A DNA stretch of 64,000 bases from Saprospirales bacterium. GTDB taxonomy: Bacteria; Bacteroidota; Bacteroidia; Chitinophagales; Saprospiraceae. Below the pieces are notes generated by a model. The model was given only the letters and a program-made list of their open reading frames with translations. It was not told the origin of the DNA and searched no databases. The translations under genes and the position numbers were made by a program. The first letter of the stretch is position 1. Each line of letters begins with the position of its first letter. The stretch lies in assembly GCA_016719895.1 (NCBI GenBank), contig JADJYG010000028.1, positions 1 to 64,000 of the forward strand. The letters are read 5' to 3'. Below, one piece after another: positions 34,889 to 41,560 of the stretch.

Positions 34889-35046
34889 GAGATTAAGATA
34901 AAGAGTTAAAATGAAGAAATAAAGTTAAAAGCAGGTTGAAGCGGGGAAAAAACGCTGCAAAGAAACGAAAATTCACACTTTCCCAGCCTGCATGCATCAG
35001 CTTCAGCCGGGCAAAGCCCTTTAAAGCAAAAACAGTGCCTCAAATT

Positions 35047-35072
35047 AAAAAAAACCTACCTGTATGCAGGTA
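35047..35072 (-). terminator. intrinsic terminator of the LuxR-type regulator
   Basis: On the minus strand TACCTG pairs with CAGGTA around CATA, followed by GG and eight Ts. It lies 46 bases after the stop at 35118. The stretch 34889-35046 shows no gene. Confidence 0.65.
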
Positions 35073-35117
35073 TTTTTAATCGGCAGCTGGCGTTTCCGTT
35101 TTGTCGAAGATGGTTTT

Positions 35118-35795
35118 CTACACCAGATTGTTTTCAAAGGCGATCTTTATCAGGCTGGCGGTGTTGTTCACACCAAGTTTCCGCATGATATTTTTCCGGT
35201 GCACGCTGACCGTTTGGTCGCTAATATAAAGTTTTTCTGCAATATCTTTATTGTTTAATACCTGCCCGATATAACGCATCACTTCAATTTCCCGGCGGGT
35301 CAGGCCGAATTTGCGGGCAAACCGGCCTTCGGGCAACGCGGAGTCGGAGCCAAGGCCCAGCAGATGGTCGGTCAGCGTAACGCCTTTACCCAGAAATGTT
35401 TTACCGGCCGTGATGTCATCCACGGCCCGAAGGAGCTCGTCGCGGGAGGTAGACTTGAGCAGCAGGCCGTCGCAGCCCGCGCGAAAGGCGGCTTTCACCA
35501 GGCGGGCATCATCGCTTTGAGTGAACAACAGGATGCGCAAATTCGGGTAGGACTTTTTCAGTGCAGGTAGCAGTTGCAAACCTTCGCTATCGGAAAGATT
35601 CATGTCCATGAGGAGCAGATCGATAGAGGCCCTGCTCAATAATTCTGCCATACCCGATGAACTTTGAATAACCCCTTTGATCTGAAACTGAAACCTCCCA
35701 TTGGGGAAATTCAATACATTTCGCAGGCCTTCAACGAAAATCGGGTGACCGTCGGCGATCAAAACATTCAGAAATTTCATGGACGGATTAGTCAT
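35118..35795 (-). CDS. LuxR/NarL family response regulator
   Basis: A 225-residue two-domain regulator. The receiver (residues about 6-125) has the acidic pocket IADGHP, the phospho-acceptor aspartate in LLLMDMNLSDSEG and the conserved lysine in DGLLLKSTSRDE. The C-terminal NarL-type HTH has LTRREIEVMRYIGQVLNNKDIAEKLYISDQTVSVHRKNIMRKL. IADGHP carries Gly where most have an acidic residue (DDHP), a common variant. ATG 35795 is chosen; 35780 is equally possible. No histidine kinase is adjacent, so it is an orphan regulator here. Its targets are unknown. Confidence 0.87.
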   Translation of the reverse strand: MTNPSMKFLNVLIADGHPIFVEGLRNVLNFPNGRFQFQIKGVIQSSSGMAELLSRASIDLLLMDMNLSDSEGLQLLPALKKSYPNLRILLFTQSDDARLVKAAFRAGCDGLLLKSTSRDELLRAVDDITAGKTFLGKGVTLTDHLLGLGSDSALPEGRFARKFGLTRREIEVMRYIGQVLNNKDIAEKLYISDQTVSVHRKNIMRKLGVNNTASLIKIAFENNLV

Positions 35796-35888
35796 AATGC
35801 GTATCACTAAGGGAAGACGTGGGCAATTTCCGTACCAAATTCCGGCATGGGCATAGTTTTGCTCCACCCGTTTTCCAGAAACATTTGC

Positions 35889-35896
35889 TAATTTTG
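35889..35896 (+). promoter_or_regulatory. -7 element for the haloperoxidase-like gene
   Basis: TAATTTTG is an exact TAnnTTTG match 49 bases before the ATG at 35945. No well-spaced -33 element is seen. Confidence 0.45.
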
Positions 35897-35944
35897 TGCC
35901 CGTTTAATCCCTTGTCTGATAGCCGACAAAACATCCTTTGAACG

Positions 35945-37300
35945 ATGAAAAAATTTCTTACGCTAATCACTCTGCTCGCTTTGGTGGCGCCTACGGGCTG
36001 CGATAAATCGGGAGATACGCTGTTCGTACGCGCCCTCACGTATAAAGCCACCCAATACGAAGGCCGGCTCGCCCATCAGTGGATAGAGCTGGGAAATTCC
36101 ATGATCCGGGAGAACCAGCTCTATGGCCCGCAGGCTGCGCGCATTTTCGGTTATATTGGCCTGACTGCCTGGGAATCGGTATGCCATGGCCTTGAAGAAG
36201 GACAAAGCCTGGCCGGCCAAATCAACGATTATCCGGTAGCGGCATCCTTTGATAACACCAAAGAATACGATTGGGGTATTGTGTTATGCTCGGCCATGCA
36301 GGCCGTTTTCCCCTTCCTGATCGATAATATCAACAATGCGCAACGCAGCCAGGTGGATGTATTGGCTGCCCTCCAGGAAAACGAATTGGTGCAGAACGGG
36401 TTGAGTGAACAGACCCGCCAGGATTCCAAAGACCTGGGCCGGCGCATCGGGCTGCGCATCGCCGACCGGGTCCGCAAAGACGGCCGTGAAATTATCCGGA
36501 ATATCGTGCCGGTCATTCCCAGCCGCGACCAAATGCACCCCTGGTACTGGGATCCCGCCACCCTGGGCCAGCAGCCCGTCGAACCGATGTGGGGTACGTT
36601 GCGGACCTTTGTCATCGACAATGCCCAGGCCTGCGAACCCGCACCGCCTTTCCCCTACTCGGAAAATCAGGACAGCGATTTTTTCCGGGAAGCCCGGGAA
36701 GTGTACGATACCGAACGCTCGCCCGGCAACCAGGCCATAGCCTACCACTGGGAAAACGGCGTGGGCCGCACCAGCAGCGCTGCCGGCCATTGGGTGAATA
36801 TTGCCCGCCAACTGCTCGAACGGGAAAACGAGAACCTGGCCGTATGTGCCAAAACCTATTGCCTCATCGGGTTCGCTGCTGCAGACGGGTTCAGCGCGTC
36901 CTGGTTTGTCAAGTACAAATATTTCATGCTCCGACCTATCACGTATATCCGCGAAAATATCAACCCCAACTGGACTCCCATAATCAATACGACGCCCTAC
37001 CCGGATTACACCTCCGGATCTGCTATTTTGGGCGGGGCGGGGCCAGCCATCCTGATCACTGTCTTTGGCGATACCGGATTTGTAGATCGCACCCAATTGG
37101 GCAGCCCCTTGCTCACGCCTGACGGCGGACCGTTTATTTTACCGGAACGCACCTTTACCTCCCTTACCGAGGCGGGCGAAGAAGCCGTGCGCAGCCAAAT
37201 TATAAGCGGCGTTCACTTCAGACGGGCCAGTGAAGAAGGGTTCCAATCGGGCCGCTGTATCGCAAATACGATTCTTACCCGTATTAATTTTGGGTTTTAA
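35945..37300 (+). CDS. vanadium-dependent haloperoxidase/PAP2-like lipoprotein with altered active site
   Basis: A 451-residue protein with a lipoprotein signal (LVAPTGC, Cys at residue 19). The helical body and the first active-site motif KYKYFMLRP (K-x6-RP, around residue 325) place it in the vanadium haloperoxidase/PAP2 superfamily. The second motif, usually PSGH, reads TSGS here (residues about 356-359), and the third, usually SR...H, reads SQIISGVHF. The acid-base histidine and one anion-binding arginine are therefore replaced, so activity may be lost or changed. It is probably anchored in a periplasm-facing membrane leaflet. It is followed by a strong terminator. Confidence 0.8.
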   Translation: MKKFLTLITLLALVAPTGCDKSGDTLFVRALTYKATQYEGRLAHQWIELGNSMIRENQLYGPQAARIFGYIGLTAWESVCHGLEEGQSLAGQINDYPVAASFDNTKEYDWGIVLCSAMQAVFPFLIDNINNAQRSQVDVLAALQENELVQNGLSEQTRQDSKDLGRRIGLRIADRVRKDGREIIRNIVPVIPSRDQMHPWYWDPATLGQQPVEPMWGTLRTFVIDNAQACEPAPPFPYSENQDSDFFREAREVYDTERSPGNQAIAYHWENGVGRTSSAAGHWVNIARQLLERENENLAVCAKTYCLIGFAAADGFSASWFVKYKYFMLRPITYIRENINPNWTPIINTTPYPDYTSGSAILGGAGPAILITVFGDTGFVDRTQLGSPLLTPDGGPFILPERTFTSLTEAGEEAVRSQIISGVHFRRASEEGFQSGRCIANTILTRINFGF

Positions 37301-37330
37301 GAACGTTCCTGTTCATATTTGCCCCGCTGC

Positions 37331-37370
37331 TTCCCAGCCGCCGGCCTGCGACCGGCAGCTGGGAATTTTT
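37331..37370 (+). terminator. intrinsic terminator after the haloperoxidase-like gene
   Basis: TTCCCAGC-CGCCGG pairs with CCGGCA-GCTGGGAA, about 13 paired bases with one mismatch, followed by five Ts. It lies 30 bases after the stop at 37300. Confidence 0.8.
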
Positions 37371-37397
37371 GTCGTTTGCTGAAACATCTACACGCCA

Positions 37398-39620
37398 ATG
37401 CCGCCACACCCGCAGTATCCCCGCCTTTTTACTCCCCTCGACCTGGGTTTCACCACACTCGCCAACCGGATTCTGATGGGATCAATGCATACCGGCCTGG
37501 AAGAAGACAAAGGCAGTTTGCAACGGCTGGCTACCTATTTTGCCGCCCGGGCACGCGGCGGAGCGGGCCTGCTGGTTACCGGCGGCATAGCCCCCAACCG
37601 GCAGGGCTGGCTGGCGCCATTTGGCGCCAAACTGACCACCGCAGCGGAAATGCGCAAGCACCGGGTGGTCGCTTCGGCTGTACGGGACGAAGGCGGAAAA
37701 ATTTGCCTGCAAATCCTGCACGCCGGCCGCTATGGCGTGCATCCGTTGATCGTGGCGCCCAGCCCGGTTCGGGCGCATATGTCGCCATTCCGCCCCTGGG
37801 AAATGAAGCCGCGCCTGATCCGTGCCACTATTTACGACTTCGCCCGTACGGCAGCACTGGCCCGTGAAGCAGGCTATGACGGTGTCGAGATCATGGGAAG
37901 TGAAGGTTACCTGATCAACGAGTTTATAGCCCCCCGCACCAACAAACGCACCGACGAATGGGGCGGCGCCTTCGACAACCGTATCCGGTTTCCATTGGAG
38001 GTGCTGCGCGCCGTGCGCGAAAAAACCGGCCCCGACTTTATCGTGATCTTCCGCCTTTCTATGCTCGACCTGGTCGAAGACGGCAGTACCTGGGAAGAGG
38101 TTGTGGCGCTGGCAAAAGCCGTTGAACTGGCCGGCGCAACCATCATCAACACCGGCGTCGGCTGGCACGAAGCCCGCATACCCACCATCGCCACGATGGT
38201 CCCGCGCGGCGCTTACAGCTGGATCACCGAGCGGCTAAAGGGCACTGTACGCATACCCCTTATCGCCACCAACCGCATCAATACACCCGAAAAAGCGGAA
38301 GAAATTCTCGCTGAAGGCCATGCCGACATGGTATCGATGGCTCGCCCCCTGCTGGCCGACCCCGATTTTGCCCGAAAGGCGATGGAAGGGCGGGCCGACG
38401 AAATCAATACCTGCATTGCCTGCAACCAGGCCTGCCTGGACCATATTTTTGAACATAAGGAAGCCTCCTGCCTGGTAAACCCGAGGGCGACGGCGCCCCC
38501 CTCAGCCCCCCCAATGAGGGGGGAGGAGGGGGAAGCGACAAGATTCCGGGGAGGGCTGCCAGGTAACAACGCTTGGTCGGAAGCGGAAGAAAAGGGGATG
38601 GGCAACCCTTCCCGAAAAAGCGCCCTTCCCCCGTTCTCCCCCCTCCTGGGGAGGCCAGGGGGGGGCTCCGTAGCCGTCGTCGGCGCCGGCCTTGCCGGCC
38701 TCTCCTGTGCCACCGAACTGGCAGCCCTGGGGTATGACGTACACCTGTTCGAGGCTGCCGGCGCGATCGGAGGGCAGTTCAATATGGCCAAACGGATACC
38801 AGGTAAGGGCGAGTTTTCAGAAACCTTGCGTTATTTCGGAAAAATGATCGAAAAAACGGGGGTGCAATTGCAGCTCAACACCCGGGCAGACGCCAAACTA
38901 CTCCTGGAAAAGGGATTCCGGGAAGTAGTATTGGCCACTGGTGTGTTGCCGCGCATGCCGGATATCGACGGGATCGAACACCCCAGCGTATTGTCGTACC
39001 TCGATCTGTTGCTCCACAACAAACCGGTTGGCAAACGGGTCGCAATCATCGGCGCGGGTGGCGTAGGCTTTGATGTGGCACTGTACCTGACCGAGCCGGA
39101 TGCCCGGGCCCAAGCCACAACCGGCGCTGCAGCCGGCCCGGAACTGCCGGAAACAGTCCGGCTATATTTGCAGGAATGGGGCATCGACTATACGTACAGC
39201 CATCGCGGCGGACTGACTAACCCCATCCATGCCCCGGCGCCGCGCCAGGTGTGGCTGCTTCAACGCTCCAAAGGTAAAGTGGGGGAACGCCTGGGCAAAA
39301 CTACCGGCTGGGCCCACCGCCTGACGCTTAAAAACCGCGGCGTACACCTGTGGAACGCGGTAGAATACCACTGCGTGGACGATGCCGGCCTGCATCTGAC
39401 CGTCAAAGGTCAGCCCCAACTCCTGGAAGTCGACAACGTCGTTATTTGCGCCGGCCAGGAGCCCTATCGCCCCCTTCTGGCGCCCCTCGAACAAGCGGGC
39501 GTACGGGTAAACATAATCGGCGGCGCCAAGCTGGCTGCAGAGTTGGATGCCAAACGCGCCATTGAAGAAGGTATGCGGGTAGCGCTTGCTATTGCCGGCA
39601 CGCCTCCGACGGCGGCGTAA
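37398..39620 (+). CDS. 2,4-dienoyl-CoA reductase-like NADH:flavin oxidoreductase
   Basis: A 740-residue multidomain flavoprotein like bacterial FadH. Residues about 10-330 form an old-yellow-enzyme TIM barrel with FMN (ILHAGRYG, GYDGVEIMGSEGYLINEF, RTDEWGGAFDNRIRFPLEVL). Cysteines in CIACNQACLDHIFEH and SCLVNPRA bind a 4Fe-4S cluster. The C-terminal half has an FAD site (VAVVGAGLAGLSCATELAALG) and an NAD(P) site (RVAIIGAGGVGFDVALYL). Between the cluster and the FAD domain about 55 residues are encoded by a GC-rich palindromic insertion (38494-38669) that keeps the frame open. Substrate unknown; enoate or dienoyl-CoA reduction is typical. Confidence 0.88.
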   Translation: MPPHPQYPRLFTPLDLGFTTLANRILMGSMHTGLEEDKGSLQRLATYFAARARGGAGLLVTGGIAPNRQGWLAPFGAKLTTAAEMRKHRVVASAVRDEGGKICLQILHAGRYGVHPLIVAPSPVRAHMSPFRPWEMKPRLIRATIYDFARTAALAREAGYDGVEIMGSEGYLINEFIAPRTNKRTDEWGGAFDNRIRFPLEVLRAVREKTGPDFIVIFRLSMLDLVEDGSTWEEVVALAKAVELAGATIINTGVGWHEARIPTIATMVPRGAYSWITERLKGTVRIPLIATNRINTPEKAEEILAEGHADMVSMARPLLADPDFARKAMEGRADEINTCIACNQACLDHIFEHKEASCLVNPRATAPPSAPPMRGEEGEATRFRGGLPGNNAWSEAEEKGMGNPSRKSALPPFSPLLGRPGGGSVAVVGAGLAGLSCATELAALGYDVHLFEAAGAIGGQFNMAKRIPGKGEFSETLRYFGKMIEKTGVQLQLNTRADAKLLLEKGFREVVLATGVLPRMPDIDGIEHPSVLSYLDLLLHNKPVGKRVAIIGAGGVGFDVALYLTEPDARAQATTGAAAGPELPETVRLYLQEWGIDYTYSHRGGLTNPIHAPAPRQVWLLQRSKGKVGERLGKTTGWAHRLTLKNRGVHLWNAVEYHCVDDAGLHLTVKGQPQLLEVDNVVICAGQEPYRPLLAPLEQAGVRVNIIGGAKLAAELDAKRAIEEGMRVALAIAGTPPTAA
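38494..38669. mobile_element. MITE/REP-like palindromic element inserted in frame
   Basis: About 175 bases with imperfect terminal inverted repeats of roughly 40 bases. The left end reads CCCCCCTCAGCCCCCC, then a GAGGGGGGAGGAGGGGG block; the right end, reverse complemented, reads GGAGCCCCCCCTGG, then CCAGGAGGGGGGAG. It has no gene of its own. It replaces the usual short linker of the flavin oxidoreductase and keeps the reading frame, adding a Pro/Gly/Arg-rich linker. The G/C-run ends and lack of coding capacity are typical of small non-autonomous repeats. Confidence 0.6.
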
Positions 39621-39832
39621 TCCGTTGATGCCCAAAATCGCTCGCAGCCGCCATAAATGTCCCTGCCTCGGTCTTCGTCACCTTTAATTCGCGCTCCGGA
39701 TCGGATTCGTACAAAAGAGTGGCGCCCACGCAAACCGGCAACAAACCGGCGCCGATATGGGCCGTGCGGATCGCAATGGCTGTATTTATACCTCGCCGTT
39801 GAATAAAAACCCGGATCGGGAACGGTGGTCAG
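39588..39832 (-). other. unassigned minus-strand reading frame, no start codon
   Basis: Between the oxidoreductase stop and the TrpR gene stop, one minus-strand frame stays open for about 80 codons (INTAIAIRTAHIGAGLLPVC, VGATLLYESDPERELKVTK, EAGTFMAAASDFGHQR). The composition looks like protein, but there is no good start codon, promoter or family match, and the end overlaps the oxidoreductase gene. It may be a gene fragment truncated by rearrangement. Confidence 0.3.
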
Positions 39833-40146
39833 GGTTTTCGCCAGACGTCGAGAAACTTTTGGATCGCGGATTTGTGATCGCGGAACACTTTGGCGCCTCG
39901 TGTAGCCGTCACGATACTACAGGGCACTTCTTTAGATACTTCCCGTTGGGAAAACCCCCGGTCGAGCGCATCGAAAATTTTCCAACGCTCGGTAATCATG
40001 GCGCGTTCGTGCTCTGTAAAGGTCAGATGGAGCAGTTCATCGAACTCCTCCTCAGAGCGAATGGATTGGAACAAATGGTAAAGCATGGGTGGCCAGTTGA
40101 TTAGAGATAAACAGATGTCCTTCCAAAGGTCGATAAATCTGATCAT
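39829..40146 (-). CDS. TrpR/YerC-type transcriptional repressor
   Basis: A 105-residue helical protein resembling Trp repressor. FIDLWKDICLSL matches the N-terminal dimer helix, LTFTEHERAMITERWKIFDAL the core, and SQREVSKEVPCSIVTATRGAKVF the helix-turn-helix with the conserved T.TRG signature. Whether it binds tryptophan cannot be told; no trp genes are nearby. ATG 40146 is preferred because shorter starts lose the first dimer helix. A nested palindrome covers the start and the intergenic space shared with the divergent receiver gene, so autoregulation is likely. Confidence 0.75.
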   Translation of the reverse strand: MIRFIDLWKDICLSLINWPPMLYHLFQSIRSEEEFDELLHLTFTEHERAMITERWKIFDALDRGFSQREVSKEVPCSIVTATRGAKVFRDHKSAIQKFLDVWRKP

Positions 40147-40189
40147 TTATCCCAAAAAACGCATCCGGGATAAATCCGGTTACAGATTT
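40135..40189. promoter_or_regulatory. nested palindrome between trpR-like gene and receiver gene
   Basis: Two perfect inverted repeats share one centre region: ATTTATCCC (40145-40153) with GGGATAAAT (40167-40175), and outside it AAATCTG (40135-40141) with CAGATTT (40183-40189). It overlaps the start of the TrpR-like gene and lies just upstream of the promoter for the divergent gene. It has no T-run, so an operator is more likely than a terminator. Confidence 0.45.
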
Positions 40190-40207
40190 TTCACAGAATT
40201 TTCGGTT

Positions 40208-40215
40208 TATCTTTG
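40208..40215 (+). promoter_or_regulatory. -7 element for the truncated receiver gene
   Basis: TATCTTTG is an exact TAnnTTTG match only four bases before the ATG at 40220, implying a leaderless transcript or a later start. Confidence 0.45.
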
Positions 40216-40219
40216 GAAG

Positions 40220-40639
40220 ATGAAAATTCTGCTGGTGGAAGATGAATTGGCCTTGTTGGAAACCATCGAGCACTGCCTGACACGCGACGGCTACCGCTGC
40301 GAGTCAGCGGTTTCGTTACAGGCTGCCGAAGAAAAAGTAAATTGCTACACGTATGATGTTGTTATATTGGACATTGGCCTGCCCGATGGCAATGGTTTAA
40401 ATCTCCTGTTTACGCTCAAAAAAAATTGCCCGGAGACGGGCGTATTGATCCTGTCGGCGAAAAATGCCCTGGAAGACAAAATTACCGGCCTGGAACGGGG
40501 CGCCGATGATTATCTGACCAAACCGTTCCATCAGGCCGAATTGAATGCGCGCATCAAAGGTTTTCCCGGAATAATCACAGAATTGGCCGGTATATTTGTG
40601 CAGCAATTGAATTCTAACCGTAAATCAATCCATATCATA
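40220..40639 (+). pseudogene. OmpR-type response regulator, receiver domain only, truncated
   Basis: From MKILLVEDELALLETIEHCL the frame encodes a canonical receiver: acidic pocket VEDE, phospho-acceptor aspartate in VVILDIGLPDGNG, ADDYLTKPF with the conserved lysine. It should continue into a winged-helix output domain, but after AELNARIKG (about 40563) similarity stops and the sequence becomes the promoter region of the PepSY-like gene. The frame stays open into that gene, so a fused product of about 288 residues is theoretically possible. A deletion removing the output domain and perhaps a kinase gene explains the junction. Function as a stand-alone receiver is possible. Confidence 0.65.
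40591..40598 (+). promoter_or_regulatory. -7 element for the PepSY-like gene
   Basis: TATATTTG is an exact TAnnTTTG match 42 bases before the ATG at 40640. It lies inside the read-through frame of the truncated receiver, which argues that the PepSY-like gene is expressed on its own. Confidence 0.5.
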
Positions 40640-41086
40640 ATGAAATATCTTTTCGCTTATTTACTCGCTTTATTTGCGTGTTCCGCTTTTGCCCAGACAC
40701 CGGCCGCCGTTTTGGCTGCTTTTCAACAAAAATACCCCGCTGCGCAAGCCGTGGAATGGGAAACGGAAGACGAAGGCGTCTTTGAAGCCGATTTTAAACT
40801 GGATAATAAAAAAATGTCGGCTGCATTTGATGCCAAAGGCACTTGGCTGGAAACCGAAATGGCCATCAAAAAAAGCGCCTTGCCGGAAGCTGTGCGCGCT
40901 GCTATTGCCAAGGAGTTTCCCGGCTACGAAATAGACGAGGCCGAGCAGGTGGAAACGCCTGGAGGGATGCAGTATGAAGTTGTCCTGGAAAACGAAGACG
41001 GAGATACGGAAATTGAAGTGGAAGCCCTGTTCTCGAGCGATGGGAAGCTGCTCAAACAGGAAAAAGAGGAAAAAGACGATCATTGA
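40640..41086 (+). CDS. PepSY-like (DUF2874-type) secreted protein
   Basis: A 148-residue protein with a signal peptide (MKYLFAYLLALFACSAFAQ). It has two PepSY-like/BLIP-like repeats: VLAAFQQKYPAAQAVEWETEDEGVFEADF, then AIAKEFPGYEIDEAEQVETPGG and YEVVLENEDGDTEIEVEALFSSDGKLL. The C-terminus is highly charged. Such small periplasmic proteins are often encoded beside two-component systems in Bacteroidota, which fits the truncated receiver just upstream. The role is unknown; protease inhibition or sensing has been suggested for the fold. The start at 40640 is chosen for the signal peptide and its own promoter. Confidence 0.82.
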   Translation: MKYLFAYLLALFACSAFAQTPAAVLAAFQQKYPAAQAVEWETEDEGVFEADFKLDNKKMSAAFDAKGTWLETEMAIKKSALPEAVRAAIAKEFPGYEIDEAEQVETPGGMQYEVVLENEDGDTEIEVEALFSSDGKLLKQEKEEKDDH

Positions 41087-41204
41087 TCAATCGGTTCAGG
41101 TCGCCGGTAATCCTGCCAGCGCATCCCCGGAATAATTGATACAAGCACCGGGTTCGGTCAGGGAAAACCTGATTTTTACACAGTTGATTTTTATTACCTC
41201 GCTT

Positions 41205-41458
41205 GGCGTAGCCGGGCAGGAGCTACCGGCAGGAGTATTATTTCAACGAAGCGGAAGATGAAGCCGAAGTACTGGAAACGCACATGCAGGTCACTATTCC
41301 ATTCGGCACGTTCGATAATTGCCTGAAAACGCGGGAATGGACGGAGTTCGGCCCCCGACGTGAACGAACACAAGTTTTATGCCCCGGGCATCGGGCTTAT
41401 CCGGGAATTCAGCCCGGCCGACAACATTTCCATCGTACTGACCGAAATACAGGGCTAG
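41205..41458 (+). pseudogene. remnant of a conserved secreted protein, truncated and frameshifted
   Basis: In one frame the text reads YRQEYYFNEAEDEAEVL, then VTIPFGTFDNCLKTREWTEF. After a one-base shift at the C-run near 41350-41354 it continues as PDVNEHKFYAPGIGLIREFS and ISIVLTEIQG before a stop at 41456. This is the C-terminal half of a small protein family common in environmental bacteria (signature YYAPGIGLIRE) with no known function. The N-terminal half with its signal peptide is absent, so the gene is truncated as well as shifted. The stretch 41087-41204 shows nothing else. Confidence 0.55.
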
Positions 41459-41502
41459 GCCCCAAGCATAGCAGGATTTTTTTACAATTTCAGACAAAGG
41501 CC

Positions 41503-41510
41503 TATTTTTG
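41503..41510 (+). promoter_or_regulatory. -7 element for the TMTC-like gene
   Basis: TATTTTTG is an exact TAnnTTTG match 51 bases before the ATG at 41561. Transcription would begin at or inside the hairpin at 41512-41551. Confidence 0.5.
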
Positions 41511-41511
41511 G

Positions 41512-41551
41512 GCGGGCAGCGCCGGTGTGCAACTATGCCGGCGCTGCCCGC
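41512..41551 (+). promoter_or_regulatory. long perfect hairpin in the leader of the TMTC-like gene
   Basis: GCGGGCAGCGCCGG (41512-41525) and CCGGCGCTGCCCGC (41538-41551) form a perfect 14-bp GC-rich stem with a 12-base loop. It ends nine bases before the start codon and is not followed by a T-run, so it is not a standard terminator. Confidence 0.5.
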
Positions 41552-41560
41552 TTCACGATT

